A stretch of DNA of 39,222 bases from Deltaproteobacteria bacterium (GTDB lineage: Bacteria; Myxococcota_A; Polyangia; Fen-1088). This document shows, one piece after another, positions 8,781 through 20,334 of this stretch. The notes under the pieces were generated by a model. It saw only the letters and a list, made by a program, of their open reading frames with translations. It was not told the origin of the DNA and searched no databases. The stretch is taken from assembly GCA_016935975.1 (NCBI GenBank), contig JAFGPX010000113.1:1-39222 (forward strand). The letters are read 5' to 3'. The number at the start of each line of letters is the position of its first letter. Position 1 is the stretch's first letter. Position numbers and translations under genes: made by a program.

Positions 8781-8930
8781 CCGCCGCGCCCCGTGCCCCT
8801 GTTCGGCCCCACGGTCGAGCTGGTGGCCCGCAAGGATCTGCGCCCAGCCCTGTCGGACTCGCTCGTCAGCGCGGCCGAGGAAGCGCACAGCGGGCCCGAC
8901 ATGTTCCGCAGCGTCGGCCAGGCGTTTGCC
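8781..8930 (+). pseudogene. Remnant: C-terminus of a TAXI-family TRAP solute receptor
   Basis: From about 8793 the frame reads PLFGPTVELVARKDLRPALS followed by an AAEEAHSGPDMF stretch. From memory this resembles the last about 45 residues of TAXI-family TRAP transporter solute-binding proteins, where a 'VARxDLHPAL...AAxEIHSGPGxF...GQFP' pattern is usual. A TAA at 8778-8780 closes the frame immediately upstream and no receptor body exists. After GQ the similarity fades and the frame runs into the antisense of rmuC. I read this as a decayed or truncated gene end. The similarity is a recollected family pattern, not a search result. Confidence 0.45.
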
Positions 8931-9007
8931 GGCAACCGTCTGCGCCCATCGCCACGCCAACTCGATCGGTCTTCGATAGCATCATGCGGAGATCCTCCTT
9001 TTCGATG

Positions 9008-9033
9008 CACGTCGACTTGCCACGTCGACTTGC
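9008..9033. repeat. 13-bp perfect tandem duplication
   Basis: CACGTCGACTTGC is repeated twice head-to-tail in non-coding DNA. It lies between the receptor remnant and the rmuC stop. Apart from this and the remnant, nothing else was recognised in 8763-9087. Confidence 0.7.
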
Positions 9034-9087
9034 CAGACGCCCTCCCAACGCAACGCCCAGTCGTTTCCAGTCCTTCTCAGAGCCGGG

Positions 9088-10503
9088 TCACTCCCCTTCG
9101 GGTGGCAGTGCCGGCGGGGCCGTTTCCTCGGGAAGCAGGACGCGAGGTCGCGTTGCGATCTCCTCCAGAACGGCGGGTTCCTTCTCGCTGCGCGCCCCCA
9201 GATCCTCCAGCTTGCGAATGGCCGGCCGCACCCTGCGCTCAAGGGCGCCCACCGCCTGGTTGTAGCTGTCCGTCGCCTTGCCGAGAGCCGAGCCCAACTT
9301 CACCCAATGCTCGAACAGGCTCGCCAGGCGCACGTGCAGCTCGCGCCCCTGCTCGCTGATTTCCTGCGCGCTCTTGGCCAGCCGCTCTTCGTGCCACCCG
9401 TAGTGCGCCGCCCGCAAGAGCGCGATCAGGGTCATCGGTGTCGCCACGAGCACCTTCCTGGCCACCCCCTCCTCGAGCAGCGCAGGCTGCTCTTGCAGAG
9501 CCGCGCCGTACATGGCCTCGCTGGGCAAGAACATGAGCACGAACTCCGGCGTACCGGGCAACTCGGACCAGTAGCTCTTGGCGGACAGCTTGAGGACGTG
9601 GGCCCGCACCTGCTCGGCGTGCCTCGCCAGATGGGCCTGGCGGGCCTCGTCGGTGTCCGCCTCGATCGCGCCGAGATACGCCTCGAGCGGCACCTTGGCG
9701 TCGACCACGATCTCGCGCCCGCCCGCCAGCTTGACGATCATGTCGGGCCGCAGCCGGCCGTCCTCGCCGGAAAGGGTTTCCTGCTGGACGAAGTCGCAGT
9801 GCTCCAGCATGCCGGCCAGCTCCACCACACGTTTGAGCTGGATCTCGCCCCAGCGGCCGCGCGTCGCCGGGGCGCGCAGGGCGCGCACCAGGTTGCCGGT
9901 TTCGGACGACAGCTTGCTCTGGGATTCGCCCAGGCTGCGCAGGAGCTCGGTCAACCGCCCGTAGGCCTGCCCGCGCTCGCGCTCGATTTCCGCCATCTTG
10001 GCGTCCACACGGTCCAGCGACTCCTTGACGGGCTTGAGCATACCGTCGATGGCGGTCTGCCGCGCCGCCAACGCGGCGTCGGTCTCCTGCCGGGCCGCGC
10101 CCAGTTTTTCGGTAGCCAGCGTGAGGAAGCCTTCGTTGTTGGCGGCCAGGGCCTGCGCCGCCAGGGCGCGAAAGGTGTCGCAGAGCTTGGCCTCGGCGCT
10201 GTCGAGCAGGGCCTTCTGCTCGTCGAGCCAGCGGCGCAGCTCCGCGTTTCGGGTTTCGGCGATGGTCCGCGCCTTCTGCGCCTCGCCGAGATCGGTCGCC
10301 AGGCTTGCCGCCCGATCCTCGGCCACGCCCAGCGAGCGGCGCAGCTCTTCGGCCGTGGCCTGGCCCGCGCGCGCCGTACCCTCGATCTCGCGCAACCTGG
10401 CCTCGCCGCGCGCCCGCTCGCGCGCCGTGGACAGCAGCCAGCCCAAGAGCGCGCCCGCGACCAGAGCGGCCACGGCGACAAGGACGATTCCCACTCCCGA
10501 CAT
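9088..10503 (-). CDS. rmuC: RmuC-family protein
   Basis: 471 residues from the ATG at 10503. That start is preferred over an in-frame TTG at 10554 because the membrane segment (GIVLVAVAALVAGALLGWLL) follows it at once. After the N-terminal anchor comes a long Ala/Glu/Arg-rich coiled coil (about residues 25-190). The RmuC nuclease-like domain follows, with GRWGEIQLKRVVELAGM, DGRLRPDMIV, GGREIVVDAKVPLEAYL and FVLMFLPSEAMYGAAL. RmuC limits recombination at inverted repeats in E. coli; its fold suggests a PD-(D/E)xK-type nuclease, with the D...DAK residues visible here. It lies 79 nt downstream of the GH3 gene on the same strand, with no evident functional link. Confidence 0.9.
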   Translation of the reverse strand: MSGVGIVLVAVAALVAGALLGWLLSTARERARGEARLREIEGTARAGQATAEELRRSLGVAEDRAASLATDLGEAQKARTIAETRNAELRRWLDEQKALLDSAEAKLCDTFRALAAQALAANNEGFLTLATEKLGAARQETDAALAARQTAIDGMLKPVKESLDRVDAKMAEIERERGQAYGRLTELLRSLGESQSKLSSETGNLVRALRAPATRGRWGEIQLKRVVELAGMLEHCDFVQQETLSGEDGRLRPDMIVKLAGGREIVVDAKVPLEAYLGAIEADTDEARQAHLARHAEQVRAHVLKLSAKSYWSELPGTPEFVLMFLPSEAMYGAALQEQPALLEEGVARKVLVATPMTLIALLRAAHYGWHEERLAKSAQEISEQGRELHVRLASLFEHWVKLGSALGKATDSYNQAVGALERRVRPAIRKLEDLGARSEKEPAVLEEIATRPRVLLPEETAPPALPPEGE

Positions 10504-10582
10504 GACGGCAAGCCTATCCGAATGTTCAGGTGGTGGGTAGGGGCGATCCGCCAATGCCCCGCGCTCGTTCCGCAGGGCGAGA

Positions 10583-12391
10583 TCAGTAGCTCAGTCCGAA
10601 GCCGTACGGGAAGAGCGGGTCGTAGCTCGCGTCGCCCTGGTTGATCGGGATCTGCTCGACCGAGCGTGGCCAGGAATGCGGCAGCTTGCCCGTGGGCTTG
10701 TAGTCGCCGAACAGCACGTCGGCCACGCCGGAGCCCTCGGTGCCGGGCAGCCAGGCCACGACCAGCGCGTCGGTGAGCGACAGCCAATCTTGGATGACGA
10801 GCGGCCGGCCGGTGACGAGCACCGTGACCACGGGCTTGCCAGATTCGCGGGCGCTCTCGATGGCCCCGCGATCGGAGCCGGACAAGGTGGGATTCCTGTT
10901 GTCGCCCGAGCCCTCCGCGTAGGGCGTCTCGCCGACCACCACGACCACGACATCCGCGTCGCGCGCGCTGGTCACTGCGCCACCCGCCGCAACGGCATGC
11001 TCGATGGCTCGCTGGATGGTGGTGCCCGGCGTGACCGGTCCGGTCCTGCCCTGCCAGCCCATTGTCCAACCACCGCACTGCGAGCCCATGTCCTTGGCCT
11101 TCGAACCGGTCACGCTGACCTTGGCGGTCTTGCCAAGGGGCAGCACACCCTTGTCGTTCTTGAGCAGCACCATGCTCTGGCGGACGGCATCACGCGCGAC
11201 CACTCGGTGCTCGGGCGAGCCGAACTCGGCGGCCAGCCTTCGGTTGGCCATCGGGTGCTCCCAAAGACCGGCCGCCGCCTTCACGCGCAGGATGCGGCGA
11301 ACCGCATCGTCGACGCGCGCCACGGGGATGCGACCGGCGTTGATGTGCCGCTTGAGAGTGCGGATGAAAGACCGGTAGCTCTTGGAAGTCATGGCCATGT
11401 CGATACCGGCGTTGATCGCGTTCTCCACGTTCTCGGCGAAGCTGGTGCTCATCTGCTCGATGCCCTCCCAGTCGGAGACCACGAACCCCTCGAACCCCAG
11501 CTCGCCCTTGAGCACGTCGGTGATCAGGTACTTCTGCCCGTGCAGGCGCTGGCCGTTCCAGCTGCTGTACGACACCATCACGCTGCCCACCCCGGCCTTG
11601 ACTGCCGCCGCGTAGCCCGGCAGGTGGATGGAACGCAGCTCCTCTTCCGAGATCTTGGCATCGCCCTGGTCGATGCCCTTGTCGGTGGCTCCGTCGCCAA
11701 CGAAGTGCTTGGCGCACGCGAGAATCGAGTCGGGCGCGCCCAGCTTTTGCCCCTGCAAGCCGCGTACGACTGCGGGCCCGAACAGGGTGGCCAACTCGGC
11801 CGTCTCGCCGAACCCTTCGTAGGTGCGCCCCCAGCGCTCGTCCCGCGGCACCGCGATGCAGGGGGCGAAGGCCCAGCGCACGCCCGTGGCCGCGCCCTCG
11901 AGGGCCGTGATCTTGCCGACCTGCTCGGCGAGCTGCGGGTTGCGCGTGGCCCCCAGACCGATGTTGTGCGGAAAGACCGTGGCGCCGCGCACGCCCGCGT
12001 GGCCATGCACGGCATCCACGCCATAGACCATCGGGATGCCCAAGCGCGTGCTCAGGGCATACATCTGGAGCCTATCGATACCGTCGGCCCAGCCGGAGGG
12101 CGTGTTGGGATGGAAGAGGTCATTGCCGCCGTTGAGCACCGATCCGAGATACAGATCGCGCACCTCGGCGCCGCTGAGCTCCACGCGCGAAACCTGGACC
12201 ATCTGGCCAACCTTCTCCTCGAGAGTCATCCGCGCCAGCAACTGCTCGATGTCGGGCGCGGGCACTCCGGCCGCGCGCTGGGCCGGGGCAACCAGCGGCG
12301 GGGCCGGCCGGTTCTTCGAGCAACCGGCGGCGAGCGCGAAAACGAACAGTACGACGAGGGGTCTGGCGAAGGGGCAAGGTTTGCTTGTCAT
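10583..12391 (-). CDS. GH3 beta-glucosidase/exo-glucanase lipoprotein
   Basis: 602 residues. The signal ends in the lipobox LAAGC (Cys24), so the product is a lipoprotein. The (beta/alpha)8 domain shows LLARMTLEEKVGQM, GVDAVHG, AKHFVGDG and FVVSDWEGIEQ, whose Asp307 is the expected nucleophile. The second domain carries VVGETPYAEGSGD, matching the acid/base region of barley ExoI-type and bacterial ExoP enzymes; Glu488 is the likely residue. The protein ends at PYGFGLSY, without the fibronectin-like domain found in many GH3 enzymes. It should remove terminal glucose from cello-oligosaccharides or beta-glucans; a xylosidase role cannot be excluded. Together with GH11 and GH127 it could finish plant-polymer breakdown, though it is 5 kb away with unrelated genes between. 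The ribosome site is weak. Confidence 0.9.
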   Translation of the reverse strand: MTSKPCPFARPLVVLFVFALAAGCSKNRPAPPLVAPAQRAAGVPAPDIEQLLARMTLEEKVGQMVQVSRVELSGAEVRDLYLGSVLNGGNDLFHPNTPSGWADGIDRLQMYALSTRLGIPMVYGVDAVHGHAGVRGATVFPHNIGLGATRNPQLAEQVGKITALEGAATGVRWAFAPCIAVPRDERWGRTYEGFGETAELATLFGPAVVRGLQGQKLGAPDSILACAKHFVGDGATDKGIDQGDAKISEEELRSIHLPGYAAAVKAGVGSVMVSYSSWNGQRLHGQKYLITDVLKGELGFEGFVVSDWEGIEQMSTSFAENVENAINAGIDMAMTSKSYRSFIRTLKRHINAGRIPVARVDDAVRRILRVKAAAGLWEHPMANRRLAAEFGSPEHRVVARDAVRQSMVLLKNDKGVLPLGKTAKVSVTGSKAKDMGSQCGGWTMGWQGRTGPVTPGTTIQRAIEHAVAAGGAVTSARDADVVVVVVGETPYAEGSGDNRNPTLSGSDRGAIESARESGKPVVTVLVTGRPLVIQDWLSLTDALVVAWLPGTEGSGVADVLFGDYKPTGKLPHSWPRSVEQIPINQGDASYDPLFPYGFGLSY

Positions 12392-12595
12392 GGATGTTGC
12401 CTGCTTGCGGTGGAAACCCGAGAGAGGCTCCCCTCCTCTCCCGGCGTGGGTCGGGCCCGGCGACGCCGGATGCCGTCTCTGGCAGATCGAAGCGCGATAC
12501 TACGGGAAACATCCCTCGGCCGAAAGGTGGGAAGGGCATACCGGTGCTCGAACAACTTGGCGGCGCACCCCATACGCGCTAGGAATCGAGCTTCC

Positions 12596-13528
12596 ATGAA
12601 GATCCTTGACCTTTTCGCCGCCGGCCGGCCGCTCTTCTCGTTCGAGTTCTTCCCGCCCAAGAACGAAGCCGGCGCCGCCAACCTGGCGCGCACGATTCGC
12701 GATCTCAAGGATCTCGCCCCGGATTTCGTGTCGGTGACCTACGGCGCGGGCGGCTCGACCCGCGACCGCACCATCGACCTGGTCACGCGCATCCAGCGCG
12801 AAGAGGGCATTTGCGCCATGGCCCATCTGACGGCCGTGGGCGCAACCCGCGCGGACATCGGGAAGCTGGTCGACCGCCTGGTCGACGCCGGCATCGAGAA
12901 CATGATCCCCCTGCGCGGAGATCCGCCGGCCGATGAAAAGGACTTCGCCCCCGTTGCGGATGGCTTTCTCTACGCTTCGGAGATGGTTGCCTTCATCCGC
13001 CAGCGCCACGGCAAGCGGTTGTGCCTCGCGGGCGCCGGCTACCCCGAAGGGCACCCGCAGTGCCGCGATCTGGACCGCGACATGCAGCATCTGCTCACCA
13101 AGGTGCGCGCCGGCCTCGACTTCATCATCACGCAACTCTTCTTCGACAACCGACACTACTTCGATTTCGTGGCGCGTGCCCGCCGGGCCGGCATCACCAT
13201 CCCCATCGTCCCCGGCATCATGCCCATCACCGATGCGGCCCAGATCGAACGCATCACGCGCATGTGCGGCGCCAGCATGCCGCCCCTGCTGCAAGCCGAG
13301 ATCGAGCGGCGACGCGGCGATCCGGTCGCCACCATGCAGCTCGGCCTGGCCCAAGCCACCGCCCAGTGCATCGGCCTGGTCGCCGGCGGCGCCCCAGGCA
13401 TCCATTTCTACACGCTCAACCAGTCCCTCGCCACGCGCATGGTTCTGACCGCCCTGCGCATCGCGAATCCCGACTTCCAGCCTCTCTCCTCCGGGGTGAG
13501 GCCGCCGAGCCCGAGGCTCGGCGGGTGA
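12596..13528 (+). CDS. metF: 5,10-methylenetetrahydrofolate reductase
   Basis: 310 residues. FSFEFFPPKNEAG, VSVTYGAGGSTRD, RGDPP, AGAGYPEGHP, ITQLFFDN and GAPGIHFYTLN are diagnostic MetF motifs. The enzyme reduces methylene-THF to methyl-THF using FAD, feeding methionine synthesis. The ATG at 12596 has AGGA/GAG upstream. The reading frame has no stop for 1.9 kb upstream, but that part is antisense to the GH3 gene. The last about 15 residues (SSGVRPPSPRLGG) come from a palindromic repeat, so the normal C-terminus appears to have been replaced or extended by repeat DNA. The 204-nt region shared with the divergent GH3 gene holds two small hairpins but no riboswitch I recognise. Confidence 0.94.
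   Translation: MKILDLFAAGRPLFSFEFFPPKNEAGAANLARTIRDLKDLAPDFVSVTYGAGGSTRDRTIDLVTRIQREEGICAMAHLTAVGATRADIGKLVDRLVDAGIENMIPLRGDPPADEKDFAPVADGFLYASEMVAFIRQRHGKRLCLAGAGYPEGHPQCRDLDRDMQHLLTKVRAGLDFIITQLFFDNRHYFDFVARARRAGITIPIVPGIMPITDAAQIERITRMCGASMPPLLQAEIERRRGDPVATMQLGLAQATAQCIGLVAGGAPGIHFYTLNQSLATRMVLTALRIANPDFQPLSSGVRPPSPRLGG
13502..13524. repeat. Perfect 10-bp inverted repeat with 3-nt loop
   Basis: CCGCCGAGCC, loop CGA, GGCTCGGCGG. It spans the final codons of metF and lies just before the TGA. There is no T-tract, so it is not a classic intrinsic terminator. The flanks (CTCCGGGGTGAGG before, GGGTGAGGGGC after) resemble dispersed palindromic repeats common in high-GC genomes. It may act as a bidirectional barrier between convergent metF and the YqeY-like gene. 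Confidence 0.7.
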
Positions 13529-13557
13529 GGGGCTCCCCAAGCGTACCGTCGTTCTCG

Positions 13558-14022
13558 CTACTTCCCCGCCAGCTCCGCGTCGATGAGCCGTTTGACCATG
13601 GCGGCGTCGAACTTGCCCTTGTGCGCCCTCATGACGTCGCCCTGGACCCTGCCGGCTTGCTTCGGCTCGGTCACGCCCAGGCGCACAATGGCCTCTTTGA
13701 CAGCTTCGCGGACCTCGTCTTCGCCGGCCATCTCGGGCAGAAAGCGGCCGCACACCTCGATCTCGAAATCGAGCTGGGGCAGCTTCTCGGCGCCGCGTTC
13801 GCCCAGGCCCGCGTATTCCTCGCGCGCCTTGCGCAGCTGTTTCTGGTAGGCGGCAATAACGTCGAGCCAAAGCGCGTCGTCAAGCTGCCCCTTGAAGCCT
13901 GCCGCAGTCCGCCGCTCCATATGCTTGGTCTTGATCATGCGGATGCAGTCCGCAGTGCGGGTGTCCTTGTTCCGCATGGCTTCTTTGAGCAGGTCTTGCA
14001 GCTGGGTTTCGATGGACGCCAT
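13558..14022 (-). CDS. GatB/YqeY-family protein
   Basis: 154 residues from the ATG at 14022; a 37-codon upstream extension in frame is discarded because MASIETQLQDLLKEAMRNKD is the usual YqeY start. The sequence shows the all-helical YqeY layout and ends with VQGDVMRAHKGKFDAAMVKRLI, like the tail domain of GatB. This domain binds tRNA in GatB, and free-standing YqeY proteins are thought to associate with tRNA-related functions, though the precise role is not settled. It converges with metF. Confidence 0.88.
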   Translation of the reverse strand: MASIETQLQDLLKEAMRNKDTRTADCIRMIKTKHMERRTAAGFKGQLDDALWLDVIAAYQKQLRKAREEYAGLGERGAEKLPQLDFEIEVCGRFLPEMAGEDEVREAVKEAIVRLGVTEPKQAGRVQGDVMRAHKGKFDAAMVKRLIDAELAGK

Positions 14023-14208
14023 GGAAAGGCAGTTTGCATCGCTTGCTCTTCGCCGTGAAGCACATTCACACCCGGACGAACCCAAGCCACACATCCAGGC
14101 CGGGTGAGGAGCAGAATCGAAGAATATCGCCACGTTGTCGGCGTTCGACTTTGGCTTTGGTCTTGCTGTGGCAGTAGTGCAGGATTGATCTTAGCAGGAG
14201 TCGGGAAC

Positions 14209-15231
14209 ATGTCGCGCACGGTCCTTTCGCGAGTGGTTCTGTTCGTCGCCGTACCAGTCTGCCTAATAGGGGCCAGCGCCCAGGCCCAGACGGAAAACGA
14301 AACCGGTCCGGCGCAAGACAACACGATCGCGCAAGGCGCGGAAGCCGAGGCCATGCCCGCAGACTACACGCCACCCGGCCCACCCGAGGAGCAAGGCCCG
14401 GCACCGCCCATCCCGCCGTATGTCGATGCCCCGCCCGTTCAGGCGGAAGGTGGCGGCTATTGCTTCGACGGCCCCCATCCCGTCGACAGCCGGGTCGTGC
14501 CAGGAGTCACGTGGGACAATACCGCGGGACGGCATATTCGCCCATATCCGCCGTTCGACCTGCGGCTCTTCAGCTACCGGGATGGTTGCTACCACTTCAT
14601 CGGCGATCCGACGGACTTCGGCTACGCCGGCGAAACCTACAGCTACTACGGTGCCCATCCCATCCCGGAGAGTTACGGGGGCGGCTGGTGCTTCATGATC
14701 GGCCCGCATCGCCATGTCTGGCGACCGTGGTCTCCCTACTTCGTGACCGTTGGCCCGTGGTTCTACTGGACAGGCCCCTACGATCCGTTTTTCTGGACCT
14801 ACTGGCCCTTCTATCACTTCTACTACCGCCACCACTACCCGACCTACTACGCTCGCGGGGCCTTCTTCCGGGCTCGCACGGTTGCTCCGAGAATCACCTC
14901 CGTACCTCGTCCGATGCCACGGGCCAGCGCCGCCTGGCACGGAGCTCGCGGCTCATTCCAAAGAGCGCCGGCTGTTTCCCGCAAAGGAGCAGTCGCACCG
15001 GCTCGTGGTTTTCGTGCGGGGCCGACAATCCCACGCGGTCCCGCCCCGGGCGCCAGCCGCGGTGTCGCACCACGTCGCGGCCTTTCGCCGCCCGCGACCA
15101 GCGGCGGCCTTGCCCCGCGTGGCAGCTTCGCCCCGCGCGGCAGCTTCGGGGGAAGCCGCACTGGCGGGAGCCGTTTGGGCGGCGGCTCTAGGAGCGGCGG
15201 GTTCGGACGCAGCGGGCGGATCGGCCGCTAG
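14209..15231 (+). CDS. Exported Tyr/Trp-rich protein with basic Gly/Ser/Arg tail
   Basis: 340 residues from the ATG at 14209, chosen because AGGAG lies about 8 nt upstream and a Sec signal (VVLFVAVPVCLIGASAQAQ) starts there. After an acidic/Pro-rich stretch (residues about 26-80) comes a Cys-containing domain with GGGYCFDGPHPVDSR, FDLRLFSYRDGCYHFIGD, YSYYGAHPIPESYGGGWC and GPYDPFFWTYWPFYHFYYRH. It is exceptionally rich in Tyr, Trp, Phe and His. The last about 120 residues are low-complexity Arg/Pro/Ala/Gly, ending SRSGGFGRSGRIGR. I believe related proteins occur in other myxobacteria, but I know no function. The aromatic/His core and cationic tail would suit an envelope or polymer-binding role, which is speculation. 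Confidence 0.8.
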   Translation: MSRTVLSRVVLFVAVPVCLIGASAQAQTENETGPAQDNTIAQGAEAEAMPADYTPPGPPEEQGPAPPIPPYVDAPPVQAEGGGYCFDGPHPVDSRVVPGVTWDNTAGRHIRPYPPFDLRLFSYRDGCYHFIGDPTDFGYAGETYSYYGAHPIPESYGGGWCFMIGPHRHVWRPWSPYFVTVGPWFYWTGPYDPFFWTYWPFYHFYYRHHYPTYYARGAFFRARTVAPRITSVPRPMPRASAAWHGARGSFQRAPAVSRKGAVAPARGFRAGPTIPRGPAPGASRGVAPRRGLSPPATSGGLAPRGSFAPRGSFGGSRTGGSRLGGGSRSGGFGRSGRIGR

Positions 15232-15320
15232 CCTGCAGCGCGCCCGGGCGACGGCCACGGGAACAGCGCCCCGTCGATTCCACCTCCCCCGGCTGGCCAG
15301 AAAAGGCTAGAAGATCGGCC

Positions 15321-15980
15321 ATGTTGTTGCTACGCGCTGTCTCTCCCGGTATCTCCAGGCACGGCCAGGTTCGCCGCTCCTCCGGAAGGCTCGCGCTGGC
15401 GCTCCTTGCGTTCGCCTTGGCGCTCGGAGCGTCTCCCTCCGTTGATGCGCGGCCGCGCAAGGCCAAAGCCCATACGAAGTCAGGCCCCAGGGGCAAGTCC
15501 GCGCGCAAGTGGCCGGCGCAAGGAGCGGGCAGGGCCACCACGACGGAGGCGTCCCTCGCAGCCGCCAAGGTTGCCGTGCTGCCCTTCGAGGGCGAGGAGC
15601 CGGAACAGCTGCGCAAGCACGTCATCAAGCTGCTCGTCGATCGAGGGTTGCAGGTCGACTCGACGCTCGAGCCTCAGGACAGTGCCATCCAGTACCGCGA
15701 CATGGGCGCCGCGCTGAACCTCGCGGTCTACGTCCACGGCAAGATGAAGCCCACGACGGGAGACCGCGCCGTGGCCACCGTGACCATCCGCAGCGCCGTG
15801 ACCGGCCGACCGGTCGCCACCGCCACCTTCAACGGGTACAAGCGCGGTCTGCCCTTCGACGTCGAGGAGAAGCTGTGGGATCGGGTCGGCCCTGCCTTCC
15901 GGCGCGCCTGCCTGGAAGCCCGCAAGCCCAACCGCCGCCACAGCAAGCCGATGCACATCGAGGCGGGGACGCCGCTCTAG
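15321..15980 (+). CDS. Uncharacterised exported protein
   Basis: 219 residues. The N-terminus has a basic region and a hydrophobic signal-like stretch (LALALLAFALALGASPSVDA). A Lys/Arg/Pro-rich segment follows. From about residue 75 there is a folded alpha/beta domain starting AAKVAVLPFEGEEPEQLRKH, with LLVDRGLQV, LNLAVYVHGKM and AVATVTIRSAVTGRPVATAT. The VAVLPF opening with a conserved repeat of strands resembles periplasmic TolB-N-like or LpoB-like domains, but I cannot assign it to a family. It follows the Tyr/Trp-rich exported protein by 89 nt in the same direction and is convergent with parE. Confidence 0.72.
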   Translation: MLLLRAVSPGISRHGQVRRSSGRLALALLAFALALGASPSVDARPRKAKAHTKSGPRGKSARKWPAQGAGRATTTEASLAAAKVAVLPFEGEEPEQLRKHVIKLLVDRGLQVDSTLEPQDSAIQYRDMGAALNLAVYVHGKMKPTTGDRAVATVTIRSAVTGRPVATATFNGYKRGLPFDVEEKLWDRVGPAFRRACLEARKPNRRHSKPMHIEAGTPL

Positions 15981-16004
15981 CCGGGCCGGCTGGTTTTCCT
16001 GCCG

Positions 16005-17915
16005 CTACAGATCGAGATCCGCCTGGGCCGCGCGCTCCATGATGAAGTTGAAGCGAGCTTCCACGTCCTTGCCCATGAGGTCGGTGAGGATGCGATCGGC
16101 CTCGTCCACGTCGGTCACGCTGACGCGCAGCAGGCGCCGGCTGCCGGGATCCAGGGTGGTGCGCTTGAGCTCTTCGGGCTGCATCTCGCCCAGGCCTTTG
16201 AAGCGCATGATGTCGGGGCGCGCGTTCTTGGGGAGAGTGGCCACGATGCGATCGCGGTCCGCCTCGTCCAGTGCCCAGAAGGTCTCCTTGCCATGATCGA
16301 TGCGGAAGAGCGGCGGCTGCGCCAGGTACACATGCCCCTGCTCGATGAGCGGCCGCAAGTGACGATAGAAGAAGGTCAGCAAGAGAGTCGCGATGTGGTG
16401 GCCGTCCGAGTCTGCGTCCATCAGGAAGATGATCTTGTGGTAACGTAGGCGATCGAGGCTGAAGGCGTCCCCCACGCCGCACCCCAGTGCCGATACCACG
16501 TCCTGCAGCTCCTTGTTGCCCAGCACCTTCTGCAGCGACGCCTGCTCGGCGTTCAGGACCTTGCCCCGTAGGGGAAGGATCGCCTGGAAGCGACGCTCGC
16601 GCCCCTGCTTGGCCGAGCCGCCGGCGGAGTCCCCCTCGACGATGAACAGCTCGCTCTTGACCGGATCGGTCGATGAGCAGTCCGCGAGCTTGCCGGGCAG
16701 GTTCAGACGGTGCGAGATGGCGGTCTTGCGCGACACGGACTGCGCCGCCGCACGCGAGGCCTCGCGCGCCTTGGCCGCGAGCGCGATGCGTTCCACGATG
16801 GTGGCGCCCGAGGTGCGATTCTCCAGCAAGAAGGTCTCCAGCGCCGGCCGGATGGCCGAATCCACCAGTTGCGCGGCCTCGGGGTTGCCTAGGCGCTCCT
16901 TGGTCTGGCCCTGAAACTGCGGTTCGTGCAGATAAATCGACAGCACCCCGACGATGCCCTCGCGGATGTCCTCGGCGGTGAGATTCAAGTTCTTGGGCCC
17001 GAGCCCCGAAGCGTCGATGAACGAACGCACGGCCTTGACGATGGCCTGGCGGAACCCTTGCTCGTGCAGGCCTCCCTGCGTGGTCGGGATGCCGTTCACG
17101 TACGAGCGCAGGGTCTCCTCGTACGACTCGGTCCATTGCAGGGCGGCCTCGATGCGAACGCCGTTCTCGCGCTGGAAGTAGAAGGCCTGCGTTGTGGTCG
17201 GCGCCTTGCCCCGGTCCGCCACGATCTTGGCCAGGAAGTCGGCGATGCCGCCTTCGTGCTGCAGAACCTCGGAGGTGCCGACCGCCTCGTCCCGAAAAGT
17301 GATCTTGAGGCCCTTGTGCAAGAAGGTCTTGGCCTCCAGGCGAAAGCGGATGGTGTCCGCCGAGAACTCTTGCTTGCCGAAGACGTGCGGGTCCGGCCGG
17401 AAGAAGATCGACGTGCCCGTGCCACGCGCGGCGCCGCGCTTGACGAGCTTGCTCGTGGTTTCGCCGCGCGCGTAACGTTGCTCCCATTCGTACCCGTCGC
17501 GCTTGACGCGCGCCACCATCTCCTCGGAAAGCGCATTCACCACAGAGGAGCCCACGCCGTGCAAGCCGCCGGAATACTGGTACTGACCCGACGAGAACTT
17601 GCCGCCAGCGTGCAACGTCGTGAGCACCAGCTCGAGGGCGGATTTCTTGAATTCCTTCTTGATGTCGACCGGGATGCCGCGACCGTTGTCCGACACGGTG
17701 ACCGAGCGGTGATCCTTGTGCAATGTCACGTCGATGTGCGTGGCATAGCCGTTGATGACCTCGTCCACACTGTTGTCGACGATTTCCCACAACAGATGGT
17801 GGTAGCCCTTGCTGTCCGTGCCGCCGATGTACATGCCGGGCCGCCGCCGCACCGGCTCGAGGCCCTTGAGTACCGTGATGTGATCGGCTGTGTAGGCTTC
17901 TCCCGGCTGGGTCAT
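16005..17915 (-). CDS. parE: Topoisomerase IV subunit B (ParE/GyrB type)
   Basis: 636 residues. The N-terminal GHKL ATPase is intact: Glu44 and Asn48 in [10 protein letters not shown], then DNGRGIP and [15 protein letters not shown]. The transducer and TOPRIM domains follow, with [15 protein letters not shown] (Glu427) and MDADSDGHH (Asp500, Asp502, Asp504) as metal ligands. The length is that of ParE rather than an E. coli-type long GyrB. The ATG is one nucleotide after the parC stop, so translation is coupled to parC. With ParC it forms the A2B2 enzyme that separates linked chromosomes. An assignment to a second gyrase instead of topoisomerase IV cannot be fully excluded from sequence alone. 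Confidence 0.93.
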   Translation of the reverse strand: MTQPGEAYTADHITVLKGLEPVRRRPGMYIGGTDSKGYHHLLWEIVDNSVDEVINGYATHIDVTLHKDHRSVTVSDNGRGIPVDIKKEFKKSALELVLTTLHAGGKFSSGQYQYSGGLHGVGSSVVNALSEEMVARVKRDGYEWEQRYARGETTSKLVKRGAARGTGTSIFFRPDPHVFGKQEFSADTIRFRLEAKTFLHKGLKITFRDEAVGTSEVLQHEGGIADFLAKIVADRGKAPTTTQAFYFQRENGVRIEAALQWTESYEETLRSYVNGIPTTQGGLHEQGFRQAIVKAVRSFIDASGLGPKNLNLTAEDIREGIVGVLSIYLHEPQFQGQTKERLGNPEAAQLVDSAIRPALETFLLENRTSGATIVERIALAAKAREASRAAAQSVSRKTAISHRLNLPGKLADCSSTDPVKSELFIVEGDSAGGSAKQGRERRFQAILPLRGKVLNAEQASLQKVLGNKELQDVVSALGCGVGDAFSLDRLRYHKIIFLMDADSDGHHIATLLLTFFYRHLRPLIEQGHVYLAQPPLFRIDHGKETFWALDEADRDRIVATLPKNARPDIMRFKGLGEMQPEELKRTTLDPGSRRLLRVSVTDVDEADRILTDLMGKDVEARFNFIMERAAQADLDL

Positions 17916-17916
17916 G

Positions 17917-20334
<2,418 letters not shown>

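Noticed and set aside
10676-12595. A 1.9-kb plus-strand open frame in phase with metF
   Set aside because: It is antisense to the GH3 gene, whose motifs and lipobox are clear. High GC keeps the complementary frame open; metF starts at 12596.
12392-12595. Possible riboswitch (SAH type) upstream of metF
   Set aside because: GAGAGG/CCTCTC and CCGGCG/CGCCGG hairpins are present, but the conserved SAH core is not.
15829-17790. 653-codon minus-strand frame in the parE region
   Set aside because: Out-of-phase shadow of parE, Arg/Gly/His-rich product; the true frame has all gyrase B motifs.
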